Shown here one piece after another: positions 46,700-60,400 of a stretch of DNA of 64,000 nt (positions are counted from its first letter, which is position 1; each line of letters begins with the position of its first letter). A program made the translations under genes and the position numbers. Below the pieces are notes generated by a model that saw only the letters and a list, made by a program, of their open reading frames with translations, was not told where the DNA came from and searched no databases. The DNA is from Bubalus kerabau (taxonomy: Eukaryota > Chordata > Mammalia > Artiodactyla > Bovidae): positions 1,116,001-1,180,000 of the forward strand of contig NW_026577929.1 of assembly GCF_029407905.1 (NCBI RefSeq). The letters are read 5' to 3'.

Positions 46700-49600
46700 T
46701 CCATATATATGCGTTAGTATACTGTATTGGTGTTTTTCTTTCTGGCTTACTTCACTCTGTATAATAGGCTCCAGTTTCATCCACCTCATTAGAACTGATT
46801 CATTCTATTCTTTTTAATGGCGGAGTAATACTCCATTGTGTATATGTACCACAGCTTTCTTATCCATTCATCTGCTGATGGACATCTAGGTTGCTTCCAT
46901 GTCCTGGCTATTAGAAACAGTGCTGCGATGAACATTGGGGTACACGTGTCTCTTTCCCTTCTGGTTTCCTCAGTGTGTATGCCCAGCAGTGGGATTGCTG
47001 GATCATAAGGCAGTTCTATTTCCAGTTTTTTAAGGAATCTCCACACTGTTCTCTATAGTGGCTGTACTAGTTTGCATTCCCACCAACAGTGTAAGAGGGT
47101 TCCCTTTTCTCCACACCCTCTCCAGCATTTATTATTTGTAGACTTTTGGATTGCAGCCATTCTGACTGGCGTGAAATGGTACCTCATAGTGGTTTTGATT
47201 TGCATTTCTATGATAATGAGTGATTTTGAGCATCTTTTCATGTGTTTGTTAGCCATCTGTATGTCTTCTTTGGATAAATGTCTATTTAGTTCTTTGGCCC
47301 ATTTTTTGATTGGGTCATCTATTTTTCTGGAGTTGAGCTGTAGGTGTTGCTTGTATATTTTTGAGATTAGTTGTTTGTCAGTTGCTTCATTTCCTATTAT
47401 TTTCTCCCATTCCAAAGGCTGTCTTTTCACCTTGCTAATAGTTTGCTTTGATGTGCAGAAGCTTTTAAGGTTAATTAGGTCCCATTTGTTTATTTTTGTT
47501 TTTATTTCCAATATTCTGGGAGGTGGGTCATAGAGGATCCTGCTGTGATGTATTTCAGAGAGTGTTTTGCCTATGTTCTCCTCTAGGAGTTTTATAGTTT
47601 CTGGTCTTACGTTTAGATCTTTAATCCATTTTGAGTTTATTTTTGTGTATTGTGTTAGAAAGTGTTCTAGTTTCATTCTTTTACAAGTGGTTGACCAGAT
47701 TTCCCAGCACCACTTGTTAAAGAGATTGTCTTTAATCCATTGTATATTTTTGCCTCCTTTGTCAAATATAAGGTGTCCATATGTGTGTGGATTTATCTCT
47801 GGGCTTTCTATTTTGTTCCACTAATCTATATTTCTGTCTTTGTGCCAGTACCATACTGTCTTGATAACTGTGGCTTTGTAGCGGAGCCTGAAATCAGGTA
47901 GGTTGATTCCTCCAGTTCCATTCTTCTTTCTCAAGATCGCTTTGGCTATTCGAGGTTTTTTTGTATTTCCATACAAATTGTGAAATTATTTGTTCTAGCT
48001 CTGTGAAGAATACTGTTGGTAGCTTGATAGGGATTGCATTGAATCTATAAATTGCCTTGGGTAGTATACTCATTTTCACTATATTGATTCTTCCAATCCA
48101 TGAACATGGTATATTTCTCCACCTATTAGTGTCCTCTTTGATTTCTTTCACCAGTGTTTTATAGTTTTCTATATATAGGTCTTTAGTTTCTTTAGGTAGG
48201 TATATTCCTAAGTATTTTATTCTTTCCGTTGCAATGGTGAATGAAATTGTTTCCTTAATTTCTCTTTCTGTTTTCTCATTATTAGTGTATAGGAATTCAA
48301 GGGATTTCTGTGTGTTGATTTTATATCCTGCAACTTTACTATAGTCATTGACTAGTTCTAGTGATTTTCTGGTGGAGTCTTTAGGGTTTTCTATGTAGAG
48401 GATCATGTCATCTGCAAACAGTGAGAGTTTTACTTCTTCTTTTCCAATTTGGATTCCTTTTGTTTCTTTTTCTGCTCTGATTGCTGTGGCCAAAACTTCC
48501 AAAGCTATGTTGAATAGTAATGGTGAAAGTGGGCACCCTTGTCTAGTTCCTGACTTTAGAGGAAATGCTTTCAATTTTTCACCATTGAGGATAATGTTTG
48601 CTGTGGGTTTGTCATATATAGCTTTTATTATGTTGAAGTATGTTCCTTCTATTCCTGCTTTCTGGAGAGTTTTTATCATAAATGGATGTTGAATTTTGTC
48701 AAAGGCTTTCTCTGCATCTATTGAGAAAATCATATGGTTTTTATTTTTCAATTTGTTAAGGTGGTGTATTACATTGATTGATTTGCGGATATTGAAGAAT
48801 CCTTGCATCCCTGGGATAAAGCCCACTTGGTCATGGTGTATGATCTTTTTAATGTGTTGTTGGATTCTGATTGCTAGAATTTTGTTAAGGATATTTGCAT
48901 CTATGTCATCAGTGATATTGGCCTGTAGTTTTCTTTTTTTGTTGGATCTTTGTCAGGTTTTGGTATTAGGCTGATGGTGGCCTCATAGAATGAGTTTGGA
49001 AGTTTACCTTCCTCTGCAATTTTCTGGAAGAGTTTGAGCAGGATAGGTGTTAGCTCTTCTCTAAATTTTTCGTAGAATTCAGCTGTGAAGCCGTCTGGAC
49101 CTGGGCTTTTGTTGGCTGGAAGATTTTTGGTTACAGTTTCCATTTCCGTGCTTGTGATGGGTCTGTTAAGATTTTCTAGTTCTTCCCTGGTCCAGTTTTG
49201 GAAAGTTGTACTTTTCTAAGAATTTGTCCATTTCTTCCACGTTGTCCATTTTATTGGCATATAATTGTTGATAGTAGTCTCTTATGATCCTTTGTATTTC
49301 TGTGTTTTCTGTTGTGATCTCTCCATTTTCATTTCTAATTTTATTGATTTGATTTTTCTCTCTTTGTTTCTTGATGAGTCTGGCTAATGGTTTGTCAATT
49401 TTATTTATCGTTTCAAAGAACCAGCTTTTGGTTTTGTTGATTTTTGCTATGGTCTCTTTTGTTTCTTTTGCATTTATTTCTGCTCTAATTTTTAAGATTT
49501 CTTTCCTTCTACTAACCCTGGGGTTCTTCATTTCTTCCTTTTCTAGTTGCTTTAGGTGTAGAGTTAGTTTATTTATTTGACTTTTTTCTTGTTTCTTGAG

Positions 49601-50500
49601 GTGTGCCTGTATTGCTATGAACTTTCCCCTTAGGACTGCTTTTACCGTGTCCCACAAGTTTTGGGTTGTTGTGTTTTCATTTTCATCCGTTTCTATGCAA
49701 ATTTTGATTTCTTCTGTGATTTGTTGGTTATTCAGCAGCGTGTTGTTCAGCCTCCATATGTTGGAATTTTTAATAGTTTTTCTCCTGTAATTGAGATCTA
49801 ATCTTACTGCATTGTGGTCAGAAAAGATGTTTGGAATGATTTCTATTTTTTTGAATTTACCAATGCTAGCTTTATGGCCCAGGATGTGATCTATCCTGGA
49901 GAAGGTTCCATGTGCACTTTAGAAAAAGTTGAAATTCATTGTTTTGGGGTGAAATGTCCTATAGATATCAATTAGGTCTAACTGGTCTATTGTATCATTT
50001 AAAGTTTGTGTTTCCTTGTTAAATTTCTGTTTAGTTGATCTATCCATAGGTGTGAGTGGGGTATTAAAATCTCCAACTATTATTGTGTTAGTGTTAATTT
50101 CTCCTTTCATACTTGTTAGCATTTGTCTTACATACTGTGGTGCTCCCACGTTGGGTGCATATATATTTATAATTGTTATATCTTCTTCTTGGATTGATCC
50201 TTTGATCATTATGTAGTGACCTTCTTTGTCTCTTTTCACAGCCTTTGTTTTAAAGTCTATTTTATCTGATATGAGTATCGCTACTCCTGCTTTCTTTTGG
50301 TCCCTATTTGCATGGAAAATCTTTTTCCAGCCCTTCACTTTCAGTCTGTATGTATCCCCTGTTTTGAGGTGGGTCTCTTGTAGACAACATATGTAGGGGT
50401 CTTGTTTTTGTATCCATTCAGCCAGTCTTTGTCTTTTGGTTGGAGCATTCAACCCATTTACGTTTAAGGTAATTACTGATAAGTATGATCCCATTGCCAT
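46700..50500 (-). pseudogene. L1 ORF2 (endonuclease-reverse transcriptase), broken
   Basis: ORF2 nicks target DNA and copies L1 RNA. The start at 50500 opens a frame with the apurinic-type endonuclease: QETHL near residue 41 and VGDFN further on. It stops at 49919. Further pieces lie at 49166-49657, 48901-49143, 47894-48826, 47053-47676, 46789-47046 and 46553-46789, in changing frames, so there are several frameshifts and stops. The piece at 47894-48826 holds the RT core, with RQGCPLSPLLFN and the catalytic FADD at 48407-48418. The cysteine-histidine motif CWRGCGEKGTLLHCWWEC sits in 47053-47676. The total span of about 1,270 codons is normal for the family. The natural stop near 46700 (after HIYG) is lost. 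Confidence 0.9.
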
Positions 50501-50525
50501 TTACTTTATTGTTTGGGGTTTGAAT

Positions 50526-51462
50526 TTATACACCGTTTTTGTGTTTCCTGTTTAGTATTTGTTGGAGAGCTGGTTTGGTGGTGCAGAATTCTCTCAGCTT
50601 TTGCTTGTCTGAAAAGCTTTTGATTTCTCATTCATACTTGAATGAGATCCTTGCTGGGTACAATAATCTGGGCTGTAGGTTATTTTCTTTCATCATTTTA
50701 AGTATGTCTTGCCATTCCCTCCTTGCTTGAAGAGTTTCTATTGAAAGATCAGCTGTTATCCTTATTGCAATTCCCTTGTGTGTTATTTGTTGTTTTTCCC
50801 TTGCTGCTTTTCATATTTGTTCTTTGTGTTTGATTTTTGTTAATGTGATTAATATGTGTCTTGGGGGGTTTCGCCTTGGCTTTATCCTGTTTGGGACTCT
50901 CTGGGTTTCTTGGACTTGAGTGAGTATTTCCTTCCCCATTTTAGGGAAGTTTTCAACTATTATCTCCTCAAGTATTTTCTCACGGTCTTTCTTTTTGTCT
51001 TCTTCTTCTGGGACCCCTATGATTCGAATGTTGTAGCGTTTAATATTGTCCTGGAGGTCTCTGAGATTGTGCTCATTTCTTTTAATTCGTTTTTCATGTA
51101 TCCTCTCTGATTCATTTATTTCTACCATTCTATCTTCGAATTCACTAATCCTATCTTCTGCCTCTGTTATTCTACTATTTGTTGCCTCCAGAGTGTTTTT
51201 AATTTCATTTATTGCATTATTCATTATATATTGACTCTTTTTTTATTTCTTCTAGGTCCTTGTTAAACCTTTCTTGCATCTTCTCAATCCTTGTCTCCAG
51301 GCTATTTATCTGTGATTCCATTTTAATTTCAAGATTTTAGATCCATTTCACTATCCTTACTCGGAATTCTTTATCAGGTAGATTCCCTATCTCTTCCTCT
51401 TTTGTTTGGTTTGGTGGGCATTTATCCTGTTCCTTTATCTGCTGGGTATTCCTCTGTCTCAT
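50526..51462 (-). pseudogene. L1 ORF1 (RNA-binding coiled-coil protein), broken
   Basis: ORF1p coats L1 RNA as a trimer. The ATG at 51460-51462 starts a region reading KEEEIGNLPDKEFRVRIVK in one frame, then a stop near 51340. A 137-codon open piece (50811-51224) holds the end of the coiled coil (ITEAEDRISEFEDRMVEI) and the RRM-like part (YNIRIIGVPEEE). It is cut by a stop at 50811. The C-terminal part follows in a broken state to about 50526. ORF2 starts 26 bp downstream, the usual spacing. Confidence 0.85.
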
Positions 51463-54400
51463 CTTGTTTAAATTGCTGAGTTTGGGGTGTCCTTTCTGTA
51501 TTCTGGCAGTTTGTGGAGTTCTTTACTGTGGCATTTCCTCGCTGTGTGTGGGTTTGTACAGGTGTCTTGTCAAGGTTTCCTGGTTAGGGAAGCTTGTGTC
51601 CGTGTTCTGGTGGGTGGAGCTGTATTTCTTCTCTCTGGAGTGCAATGAAGTGTCCAGTAATGAGTTATGAGATGTTTGTGGTTTTGGGGTGACTTTGGGC
51701 AGCCTGTATCTTGAAGCTCAGGGCTGCGTTCCTTTGTTGCTGGAGAATTGGCTTGGTATGTCTTGCCCTGGAACTTGTTGGCCCTTGTGTGGTGCTTGAT
51801 TTCAGTGTCGGTATGGAGGCATTTGATGAGCTCCTGTCAATTAATGTTCCTTGGAGTCAGGAGTTCCCTGGAGTCAGGGTTTGGACTTAAGCCTCCTGCT
51901 TCCAGTTATCTGTCTTACTTTTACAGTAGTTTCAAAACTTCTCCTTCTATACAGCACCATTGATAAAACATCTACGTTAAAGAAGAAAAGTTTCTCTACT
52001 GTGAGGGCCACTCAGAAAGGTTCACAGCGTTACATGGAGAAGAGAAGAGGGAGGAGGGAGTTAGAGGTGACCCAAATGAGATCAGGTGGAATCAATAGTG
52101 GAGAGAGTGGGCTGGCCAGTAGTCACTTCCTTATGTGCACTCCACAACTGGACCGCTCAGAGATGTTCACAGAGTTATACAGAGATGAGAAGAAGGAGGA
52201 AGGAGACAGAGGTGGCCAGAAGGATAAAAGGGGGGAATGAAAAGGAGGGAGACAGATCCAGCCAGTAATCAGTTCCCTAAGTGTTCTCCACCGTCTGGAA
52301 TACACAGAAATTCACAGAGTTGGGTAGAGTAGAGAGGGGTTAGGGAGGAGACACAGGCGACCTGGTGGAGAAAAAGGAGAGTCCAAAGGGAGAGAGAGCA
52401 GTCAAGCCAGTAATCTCGCTCCCTAGTGAAAAATGGGTACTGAAGATTGGGTTCTTAAAGGTACAAAATTGGTAACAAATACATAAAAGCAAAAATTAAA
52501 AATCTAGAGTAGAGTTTGGAATTTCAAAAATACGATGTTAAAGAAAAGAAGAAGGAAAAGAAAGAGAGAAAAAACGAACAAAGAAAAACAAACAAGGTCG
52601 CAAAAATTATCAAGAAAATACAGGTACAAAATTGATAACTAATACCAAAAAGCAAAAATTAAAAATCTAGAGTAGAGTTTGGAATTTCAAAAATACAATG
52701 TTAAAAAAAAGGAAGAAGAAAACTAAAGAGAAAACAAACAAACAAAAACAAGCAATGTCGCAAAAATTATAAAGAAACTACAGGTACAAAATTGATATCA
52801 AATATCAAAAAGCATAAATTAAAAATCTAGAGTACAGTTTGGAATTTCAAAAATACAATGTTAAAGAAAAGAAGAAAAAAAACAAAACAAAAAAACAAGG
52901 TCAAAAAATTATTATATATATATATATATGAAGTTTGCTGAAGAAGAAAAAAATAGGGTCTTTTTTTTTTGCAAAGTAATAGGTTATAAAAGTGAAAATT
53001 AAATGAACAATAGAGAACTTAAAATTAAAAAAATTTAAAAAAAGTAAGAATGATCATAAAATATATATCTAGGACTTTCTCTGGTTTTGTTGTGAGTATC
53101 GTGGGTTCGGTTCATTTTTGGCTAGTTCCTTGGTCCAACTTATATTTCTCAAGATCTATAGGCGCCTTCCTATGTAGTCCTAGTAACCACAGGGTTTTAA
53201 TCTATTGCCTGTAGCTTCCAAGGCGTTTCCCTCTGTTATAGCTTCTTTTGTTTGCTGGTCTCTTCAGTGTCTGGTTTACGCCCTGACACAAAGGGGACAG
53301 TGGAGGACACTTTTTTTTTTTAAGCTCACTTGTTCAGTTGCGCTGTGGGGAGGGAGGGAGGGAGTGATGCTGCAAACAAATAACACTGGCGTGCGCTCGC
53401 AGTGCCTCAGCCACACTGGGTCTGCCCCCGCTCACGGCACGTGTAGCCTCCCTGCCCACACTGCTCGGGCTCTAGGTTGTTCCACCGGGAACAATCCGAG
53501 GCTGGCCCTGGGCTTCATGCACCTCCCAGGTCCAAGCCGCTCAGGTTCAGGCACTCGGGTAGTCCTCAGAGGCACAGACTCGGTTGGGCCTGCGTTTTGT
53601 GCTCTTCCCAGGTCCGAGCAGCTCAGGTGATGAGGTGTTTGGCGAGCGCCAAGGTTGTGACTTATCGCCTCCCTGCCACTCGGTTATCTGGGTGTAAAAC
53701 AGGCGCACCTTCTCAGGCAGATGTTGACCGTCCAGATCCCCAAGAAGTTTTAGTTAGCAAAGAAGGCTGCTTACAGTTTTATAGATAATGTCTCTCTGGG
53801 GCTGCGATTGCCCCCTTCTGGCTCTGGCTGCCTGTCACCGGAGGGGGAAGGTCTGCAGCCGGCTATCTCTGTTCAGTCCTTTGTTCCGTGCGCGGGCCTG
53901 GCGGTGTCTTAGGTTAGGGCTGGCTTTTTGCGTGGTAGATATCCCAGAGTCTGGTTTGCTAGCCCAAGTTATTTCGTTCAGATAGTGCTCAGGGTATTCA
54001 GGCCAGATTCTTACTCTAAGCGATGCAGCCCGCGCCGCGCCTCCCTGCCCAGCCCCTGCTTGCTAATGGTGTGAGCAGGCGTCTGCACTGCTTCGCGGCT
54101 GGGGGAGTTACCGTAGGGCTTGCAATCTGCGAGTTTTAATTGTTTATTTATTTTTATCCCCCTTATGTTGCCCTTTGTGCTTCCAAAGCTTGGCAAAGAT
54201 TTGGCAGTGAAAAGCTTTCCTGGTGTTTGGAAACTTTTCTCTTTTTAAGACTATCTTCCCAGGACGGAAATCCCTCCCTCCCTCTTTTGTCTCTTTTTTT
54301 GTCTTTTATACTTTTTCCTACCTACTTTCCAAGAGTTGGGTTCTTTTCTGGGTGCCTGATGTCCTCTGGCAGCATTCATAAGTTGTATTGTGGAATTTAC

Positions 54401-54483
54401 TCGACGTTTAAATGCTCTTTTGATGAAATTGTTTGGGGGGGAAAGAGTTCTCCCCGTCCTACTCCTCAGCAATCTTGGCTCCT
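51463..54483 (-). promoter_or_regulatory. L1 5'UTR/internal promoter region with two minisatellites
   Basis: About 3 kb upstream of ORF1. Nearest ORF1 are three ~145-bp purine-rich repeats, with units near 52010, 52155 and 52297 each containing a TTCACAG(A/C)G-like phrase. Next are three ~160-bp A-rich repeats, with units near 52460, 52623 and 52782 each starting GGTACAAAATTG. A TA run lies at about 52913-52929. The outer part (53300-54200) is GC-richer and matches where the L1 internal promoter would be. Confidence 0.7.
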
Positions 54484-57400
54484 CTCTTGTGGAGTTTGGA
54501 GAGAGCACGCGGGATTGCTCTCCAGGCCATGCAGGAAAAGAAGGCCCTCATCTCGCGATGTCGGGGGAGTCTCGTGGTTTTTCTGGAGCTGCGGTGCCAG
54601 TGTGGGGTTTCTCACAAGGTACGACCGGGAGCTCAGGGAGCCTCTCGTGTGGTGTCAGGGAAGTCAAGTCTCCATACTAGTGGCGAGGGGGCACACGTCA
54701 TTGCTCTCGAGTCATGGTAGTGGAATCAGGGCTCAACGCAATGAAAAAGGACGCTCGAGGTCTTTCTCGGGTTGCGGCAGGAAACCCTGGGTTCCCTCGA
54801 CTTGTGCCTGTGACCTCAGGTAGCTTCTCAGGGTGCCTCTGAGAAGTCAGGGATACTATGGAGCTGGGAGAGGCCTCTCAGGACTCCACTGGGTTTGCTG
54901 CAATGGAAGAGGGCCTAATCTCGAGATCAGGAAGGAACCTCAGGGTTCCTCTCCATTTCTGACTCAGATTGCAGGGTCCCTGCAGAGTTGGGACAGGAGA
55001 GTCAGGCCTCGTCTTGTGTGGAGGAATGGAACTCCGCTTGCCTCTCGAGTTGTTCAAGGAGTGACAGGCCACTTGTCGAGCTGTGTGTGGAACCTGTGGT
55101 TTTTTCCAGACAATGCACGGGGGTGTCAGTGCCCCTTCGTGATGTGCTTTCATCCACAGGGTTGCCTTCGAAGTGGTGTGCGGGCATCGGGTTCTTATTA
55201 AGAGCGGACCAGGAAATCGGGGTCTTTTGGAATGCGGCACCACACACGAGGCTACGTCTCGAATTTCCTCGTGAGACGGGCCTCATGCTGAGGTGCCCCT
55301 GGAAGGTCGGGAAAGCCTTCCAGACAAAGCAGGTTAATAGACCCTACTGTCGCGATCAGGAGGGGAGAAGGGGCTCAGATGAAGTGGTGCCGGGAACCTC
55401 GGTGTTCCCCTTGAGTGAGACCGGTATGTCAGGGAACTTTTGGGGTCTCATGAAGCTTGCCAAATACTGTTTCAAACTTCAAGATGAAACGTGGGACTTC
55501 TCTTGAGACGCTGTGGCGGGCAAGGGCCTCATCTTGTGATGAAGGGGAAACCACGTGGTTTTTTTCGAGTTGCGATGGGATTGTTGACTTACGACGGGGA
55601 ATTCAGGTTTCCTCTTCTGTTGGCCCAGGGAAGTCCATTCTTCCATTTGAGTTGCCAGGGAGAGCTGGGTGGGAATTGCTCTCAAGTCACGGCAGGTCAA
55701 AATAGACCTCATCTATGCTTGTGTCCAGGACCTAATGTTCCTCTCCAGGGGCGATAGGGATCACGGGGACGCATTCCAGACTCACCCAGTGAGTCAGGCC
55801 TCGGCTCGAGGGGAAGCAAAGGATTCTGATATCCTCCTGGGTCGCGATAGGTATCTCTTGGAGCCCACTGAGTGGCCTCCAGGGAGTCAAGCCTCCTGTG
55901 GAGTTGGAGAGAGGACTCGGGATTGCTCTCCAGGCCATACAGGAAAGAAGGCCCTCAGCTCGTAATGACGGGGGCGTCTTGTGGGTTTTCTTGAGTTGGA
56001 GCGCAAGTATGAGTTTTCTCACGAGGTATGACGGGGAGCTCAGGGAGCCTCTCGTGTGGTGCCAGGAAAGTCAGGTGTCTATGCGTGTGATGAGGAGGAG
56101 CCCATAAATGCTCTCGAGTCATGGTAGGGAAATCGGGACTCAAGACGCGTTGAAGAAGGAGTCTCGAGGTCTTTCTCAGGTTGCGGCAGGAAACCCTGGG
56201 TTCCCTCGACTTGTACCGGTGACCTCAGGGAGCTTCTCAGGGTGCCTCTGAGAAGTCAGGCATACTGTGGACTTGGGAGGCGCTCTCGGAACTCCACTGG
56301 GTTTGGTGCAATGGCAAAGGTTCTCATCTCGAGTTGAGGCAGGAACCTAAGGGTTCCTCTCCATTTAAAACTCCGACCACAGGGTCCCTGAAGAGTTGGG
56401 ACAGGAGAGTCAGGCCTCGTCTTGTGTGGAGGAATGGAACTCCACTTGCCTCTCGAGTTGTTCACAGGATAACAGACCATTTGTCGAGCTGTGAGTGGAA
56501 CCTTCGGTTTTTTCCGTAAGATGCATGAGGGGGTCAGTGCCCCTTCGTGTTGTGCCTTCATCCACAGGGTTGCCTTCAAAGAGGTGTCCGGACATCGGGT
56601 TCTTATCAATAGCAGAGCAGGAAATCGGGGTCTTTCAGAACGTGGCACCATCCATGAGGCTACGTCTCGAATTTCTTCATTAGACTGGTGTCATCCTGAG
56701 GTGCGCCATGAAGATCGGGAACCCCTTCCAGACAAAGCAGGGGAATCGACCATCTTGTCACGATCAGGAGGAGTGAAAGGGCTCAGTTGAAGTCGTGCCG
56801 GGAACCTCGGTGTTCCCCTCGAGTGGGACCGGTGTGTCGGGAAACTTTTGGGGTCACTTCAAGGGTGCCAAGTACCGTTTTGCACTTCAATACAGACTTG
56901 GGGCTTCTCTTGACACGCTGTAGAGGGCAAGGGCCTCATCTTGGGATGACGGGGGAATCACGTGGTTTTTCTCAAGGTGCGGCGGGATTCTCGAGTTACG
57001 ACGGGGAATTCAGGCTTCCTCTTGTGTTGGCCCAGGGAAGTCCAATCTTCCATTCGAGTTTCGAGGAAGAGCTGGGGTTTGCTCTTGAGTCACTGCAGGG
57101 CAAAAGAGACCTCATCTAGGCTTGTGTCCAGGACCTAATATTCCTCTCCAGGGCCGACAGCGATCTCGGGGTTGCATTCCAGACGCATCCTGGGAGTCAG
57201 AGCTCGACTCGAGGGGAAGCAAAGGACCCCGCTCTCCTCTTGAATCACCACAGGTGTCTCTTGGAGCCCACTGAGTGGCCTAAAGGGAGTCAAGCCCCCT
57301 GTGGAGTTTGGAGAGAGGACTCAGGATTGCTCTCCAGGCCATGCAGGAAAAGAAGACCCTCATCTCGCGATGACAGGGGCGTCTTGTTGGTTTTCTCGAG

Positions 57401-60400
57401 CTGCGGTGCCAGTGTGCGGTTTCTGACTAGGTGCGACGGGAAGCTCAGGGAGCCTTTCGTGTGGCACCAGGGAATTCAGGTCTCCATGCGCATGGCAAGG
57501 GGGAGCGCGTCATTGCTCTCGAGATATGATACGGGAATCGGGCCTCAAGACACGTTAAAGCAGGACTCTCAAGGTCTTTCTCGGGTTGCGGCAGGAAACC
57601 CTGGGTTCCGTCGACTTCTGCCGGTGACCTTAGGGAGCTTCTCAGGGTGCCTCTGAGAAGTCAGGCATACTGTGGATTTGGGACGGGCCTCTCGGGACTC
57701 CACTGGTTTTGTGGCAATGGAAAAGGGCCTCATCTTGAGTGGAGGCAGGAACCTCAGGCTTCCTCTCCATTTCTGACTCGGTGCGCAAGGTCCCTAGAGT
57801 TGTGACAGGAGAGTCAGGCATCGTCTTGTGTGGAGGAATGGAACTCCGCTTGCTTCTCGAGTTGTTCACGAGGTGACAGACCACTTGTGGAGCTGTGTGA
57901 GGAACCTGCGGGTTTTTCCGGAAGATGCACGGGGTGTCAGTGCCCCTACGTGTTGTGCCTTCATCCACAGGCTTGCCTTCGAAGAGGTGTCCAGGAGTCT
58001 GGTTTTGATCAAAAGTGGACCATGGAATCGGGGTCTTTCGGCATGTAGTATGGCCCTCGAGGCTACCTCTCGAATTTCCTCGTGAGACCGGCCTCATCCT
58101 GAGGTGTGCCAGGAAGGTCGGGAATCCCTTCGAGACAAAGCAGTGGAATCTACCCTCCTATCACGATCAGGAGAGGAGAAAGGCCTCAGATGAAGTGGTG
58201 CCGGAAACTTCAGTGTCCCCTCTAGTGAGATCGGTATATAGGGGAACTTTTGGGGTCGCATCAAGGGTGCCAAGTACTGTTTTGCACTTCAAGACGGAAT
58301 GTGAGACTTCTCTTGAGACGCTGTAGGGGGCAAGGGCCTCATCTTCCAATACGGGGAACCACGTGATTTTTCTCGAGTTGCGGCGGGTTTCTCAAATTAC
58401 AACTGGAAATTCAGGCTTCCTCTTGTGTTGGCTCAGAAAGGCCAATCTTCCATTCGAGTTGCAAGGGAAAGCTAGGGGTTGCGCTTGAGTCACTGCAGGG
58501 CCAAAGAGACCTCATCTAGGCTTTTGTCCAGGACCTAAGGTTCCTCTCCAGGGGCGACAGGGATCCAGGGTTGCATTCCAGACTCACCCTCGTAGTCAGG
58601 CCTCATCTCGAGGGGAAGCAAAGGACACCGCTCTCCTCCTGAGTATCGACGGGTATCTCTTGGAGCCCACTGAGTGACCTAAAGGGAGTCAAGCCTCCTT
58701 TGGAGTTTGGAGAGAGGATTCGGGATTGCTCTTCAGGTCATGCAGGAAAGGCCCTCATTTCACCATGACAGGGGCGTCTCGTGGGTTTTCTCGAGCTGCG
58801 GCGCCTGTGTGGGGTTTCTCACGAGGTACGAAGGGAAGCTCAGGGAGCCTCTCATGTGGTGCCGGGGAAGTCAGATCTTCATGCGCGTGGCGAGGGGGAG
58901 CGCGTCATTTTTCTCCAGTCATGGTAGGGGAATCGGGCCTCAAGACGCGTGAAGAAGGACTCGCGAGGTTTTTCTCAGGTTACGGCAGGAAACCCTGGGT
59001 TCCGTCGACTTATGCCCGTGACCTCAGGGAGCTTTTCAGGGTGCCTCTGAGAAGTCAGGGATACTGTGCAGTTGGGAGGGGCCGCTCCGAACTCCACTGG
59101 GTTTGGTGCAGTAGAAGAGGGCCTTATCTCGAGTTGAGGCAGGAACCTCATGGTTCCTCTCCATTTCTGAATCGGATCTCAGTGTCCATGCAGAGTTGGG
59201 ACAGGAGAGTCAGGCCTCGTCTTGTGTGGAGGAATTTAACTCCTCTTGCCTCTCGAGTTGTTCACTGGGTGACAGGCCACTTGTCGATCTGTATGTGGAA
59301 CTTGCGGGCTTTTCCAACGATGCAGGAGGGTGTCAGACCCCTTCGTTTTGTGCCTTCGTCCACAGGATTGCCTTCGAAGAGGTGTCCTAGCATTGGGTTC
59401 TTATCAAGAGCAGACAGGGAAATCGGGGTCTTTCGGCGTGTGGCACCAACCACAAGGCTACGTCTCGAATTTCCTCGTGAGACCGGCCTCATCCTGAGGT
59501 GCGCCGGGAAGGTCCGGAACCCCTTCCAGACAAAGCAGGGTAATCGACCCTCCCGTCGCGATCAGGAGGGGATAAGGGGCTCAGAACAAGCGGTGCACCG
59601 AACCTTGGTGTTCCCCTCGAGTGAGACCAGGGTGTCGGGGAACTTTTGTGTTAACATCAAGGTTGCCAATTATCGTTTTAAACTTCAAGATGGAACGTGG
59701 GGCTTCTCCTGAGACGCTGTAGCTAGCAAGGGCCTCATCTTGCGATGACGGGGGAACCACGTGGTTTTCCTCGAGTTGCAGCGGGATTTTCGAATTACGA
59801 CGGGGAATTCAGGTTTCCTCTTGTGTTGTCCCAGGGAAGTCCATTCTTCCATTCGAGGTGCGAGGGAGAGCAGGGGATTGCTCTCGAGTCACTTCAGGGC
59901 AAATGAGACCTCATCTATGCTTGTGTCTAGGACCTAATGTTCCTCTCCAGGGGCGACAGGGATCTCGGGGTTGCATTCCAGACTCACCTGAGGAGTCAGG
60001 CCTGGTATATAGGGGAAGCAAAGAATTCCGCTCTCCTCTCGAGTCCCAACGGGTATCTCTTGGAGCCCACAGAGTGGCTTAAAGGGAGTCAGGCCTCCTG
60101 TAGAGTTTGAAGAGAGGCCTCGAGATTGCTCTCCAGACCATGCAGGAAAAGAAGGCCTTCATCTCGCGATGACGGAGGCGTCTCGTGGGTTTTCTCGAGC
60201 TGGGGAGCCAGTGTGGGATTTCTCACGAGGTATGATGGGGAGCTCAGGGAGCCTCTCGTGTGGCGCCAGGGAAGTCAAGTCTCCATGCGAGTGGCGAGGG
60301 GGAATGCGTCATTGCTCTCGAGTCATGGTAGGGGAATCGGGATTCAAGATGCGTTGAAGGAGGATTTTCGAGGTCTTTCTCGGGTTGCGTCAGGAAACCC

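Larger units (their letters stand above)
46349..54483 (-). mobile_element. Full-length-looking L1 (ruminant L1-BT type), disabled
   Basis: About 8.1 kb on the minus strand with all parts: an A-rich tail (T run from 46349 on the plus strand), a 3'UTR with a G-rich tract (46445-46480 as C-rich), ORF2, ORF1, and a ~3-kb 5'UTR. The 5' end is the expected GAGGAGCCAAGAT-like start, at about 54483. Flanking CTCCTGTGGA (46339-46348) and CTCTTGTGGA (54484-54493) make a 10-bp target duplication with one mismatch. The satellite resumes in phase. Frameshifts and stops in both reading frames make it inactive. Confidence 0.93.

Noticed and set aside
46389..52305. Plus-strand open frames across the L1
   Set aside because: They are complements of L1 coding sequence; the conserved motifs are all on the minus strand.
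58726..59712. 328-codon open frame
   Set aside because: Also satellite read-through; neighbouring units break the frame at various points.
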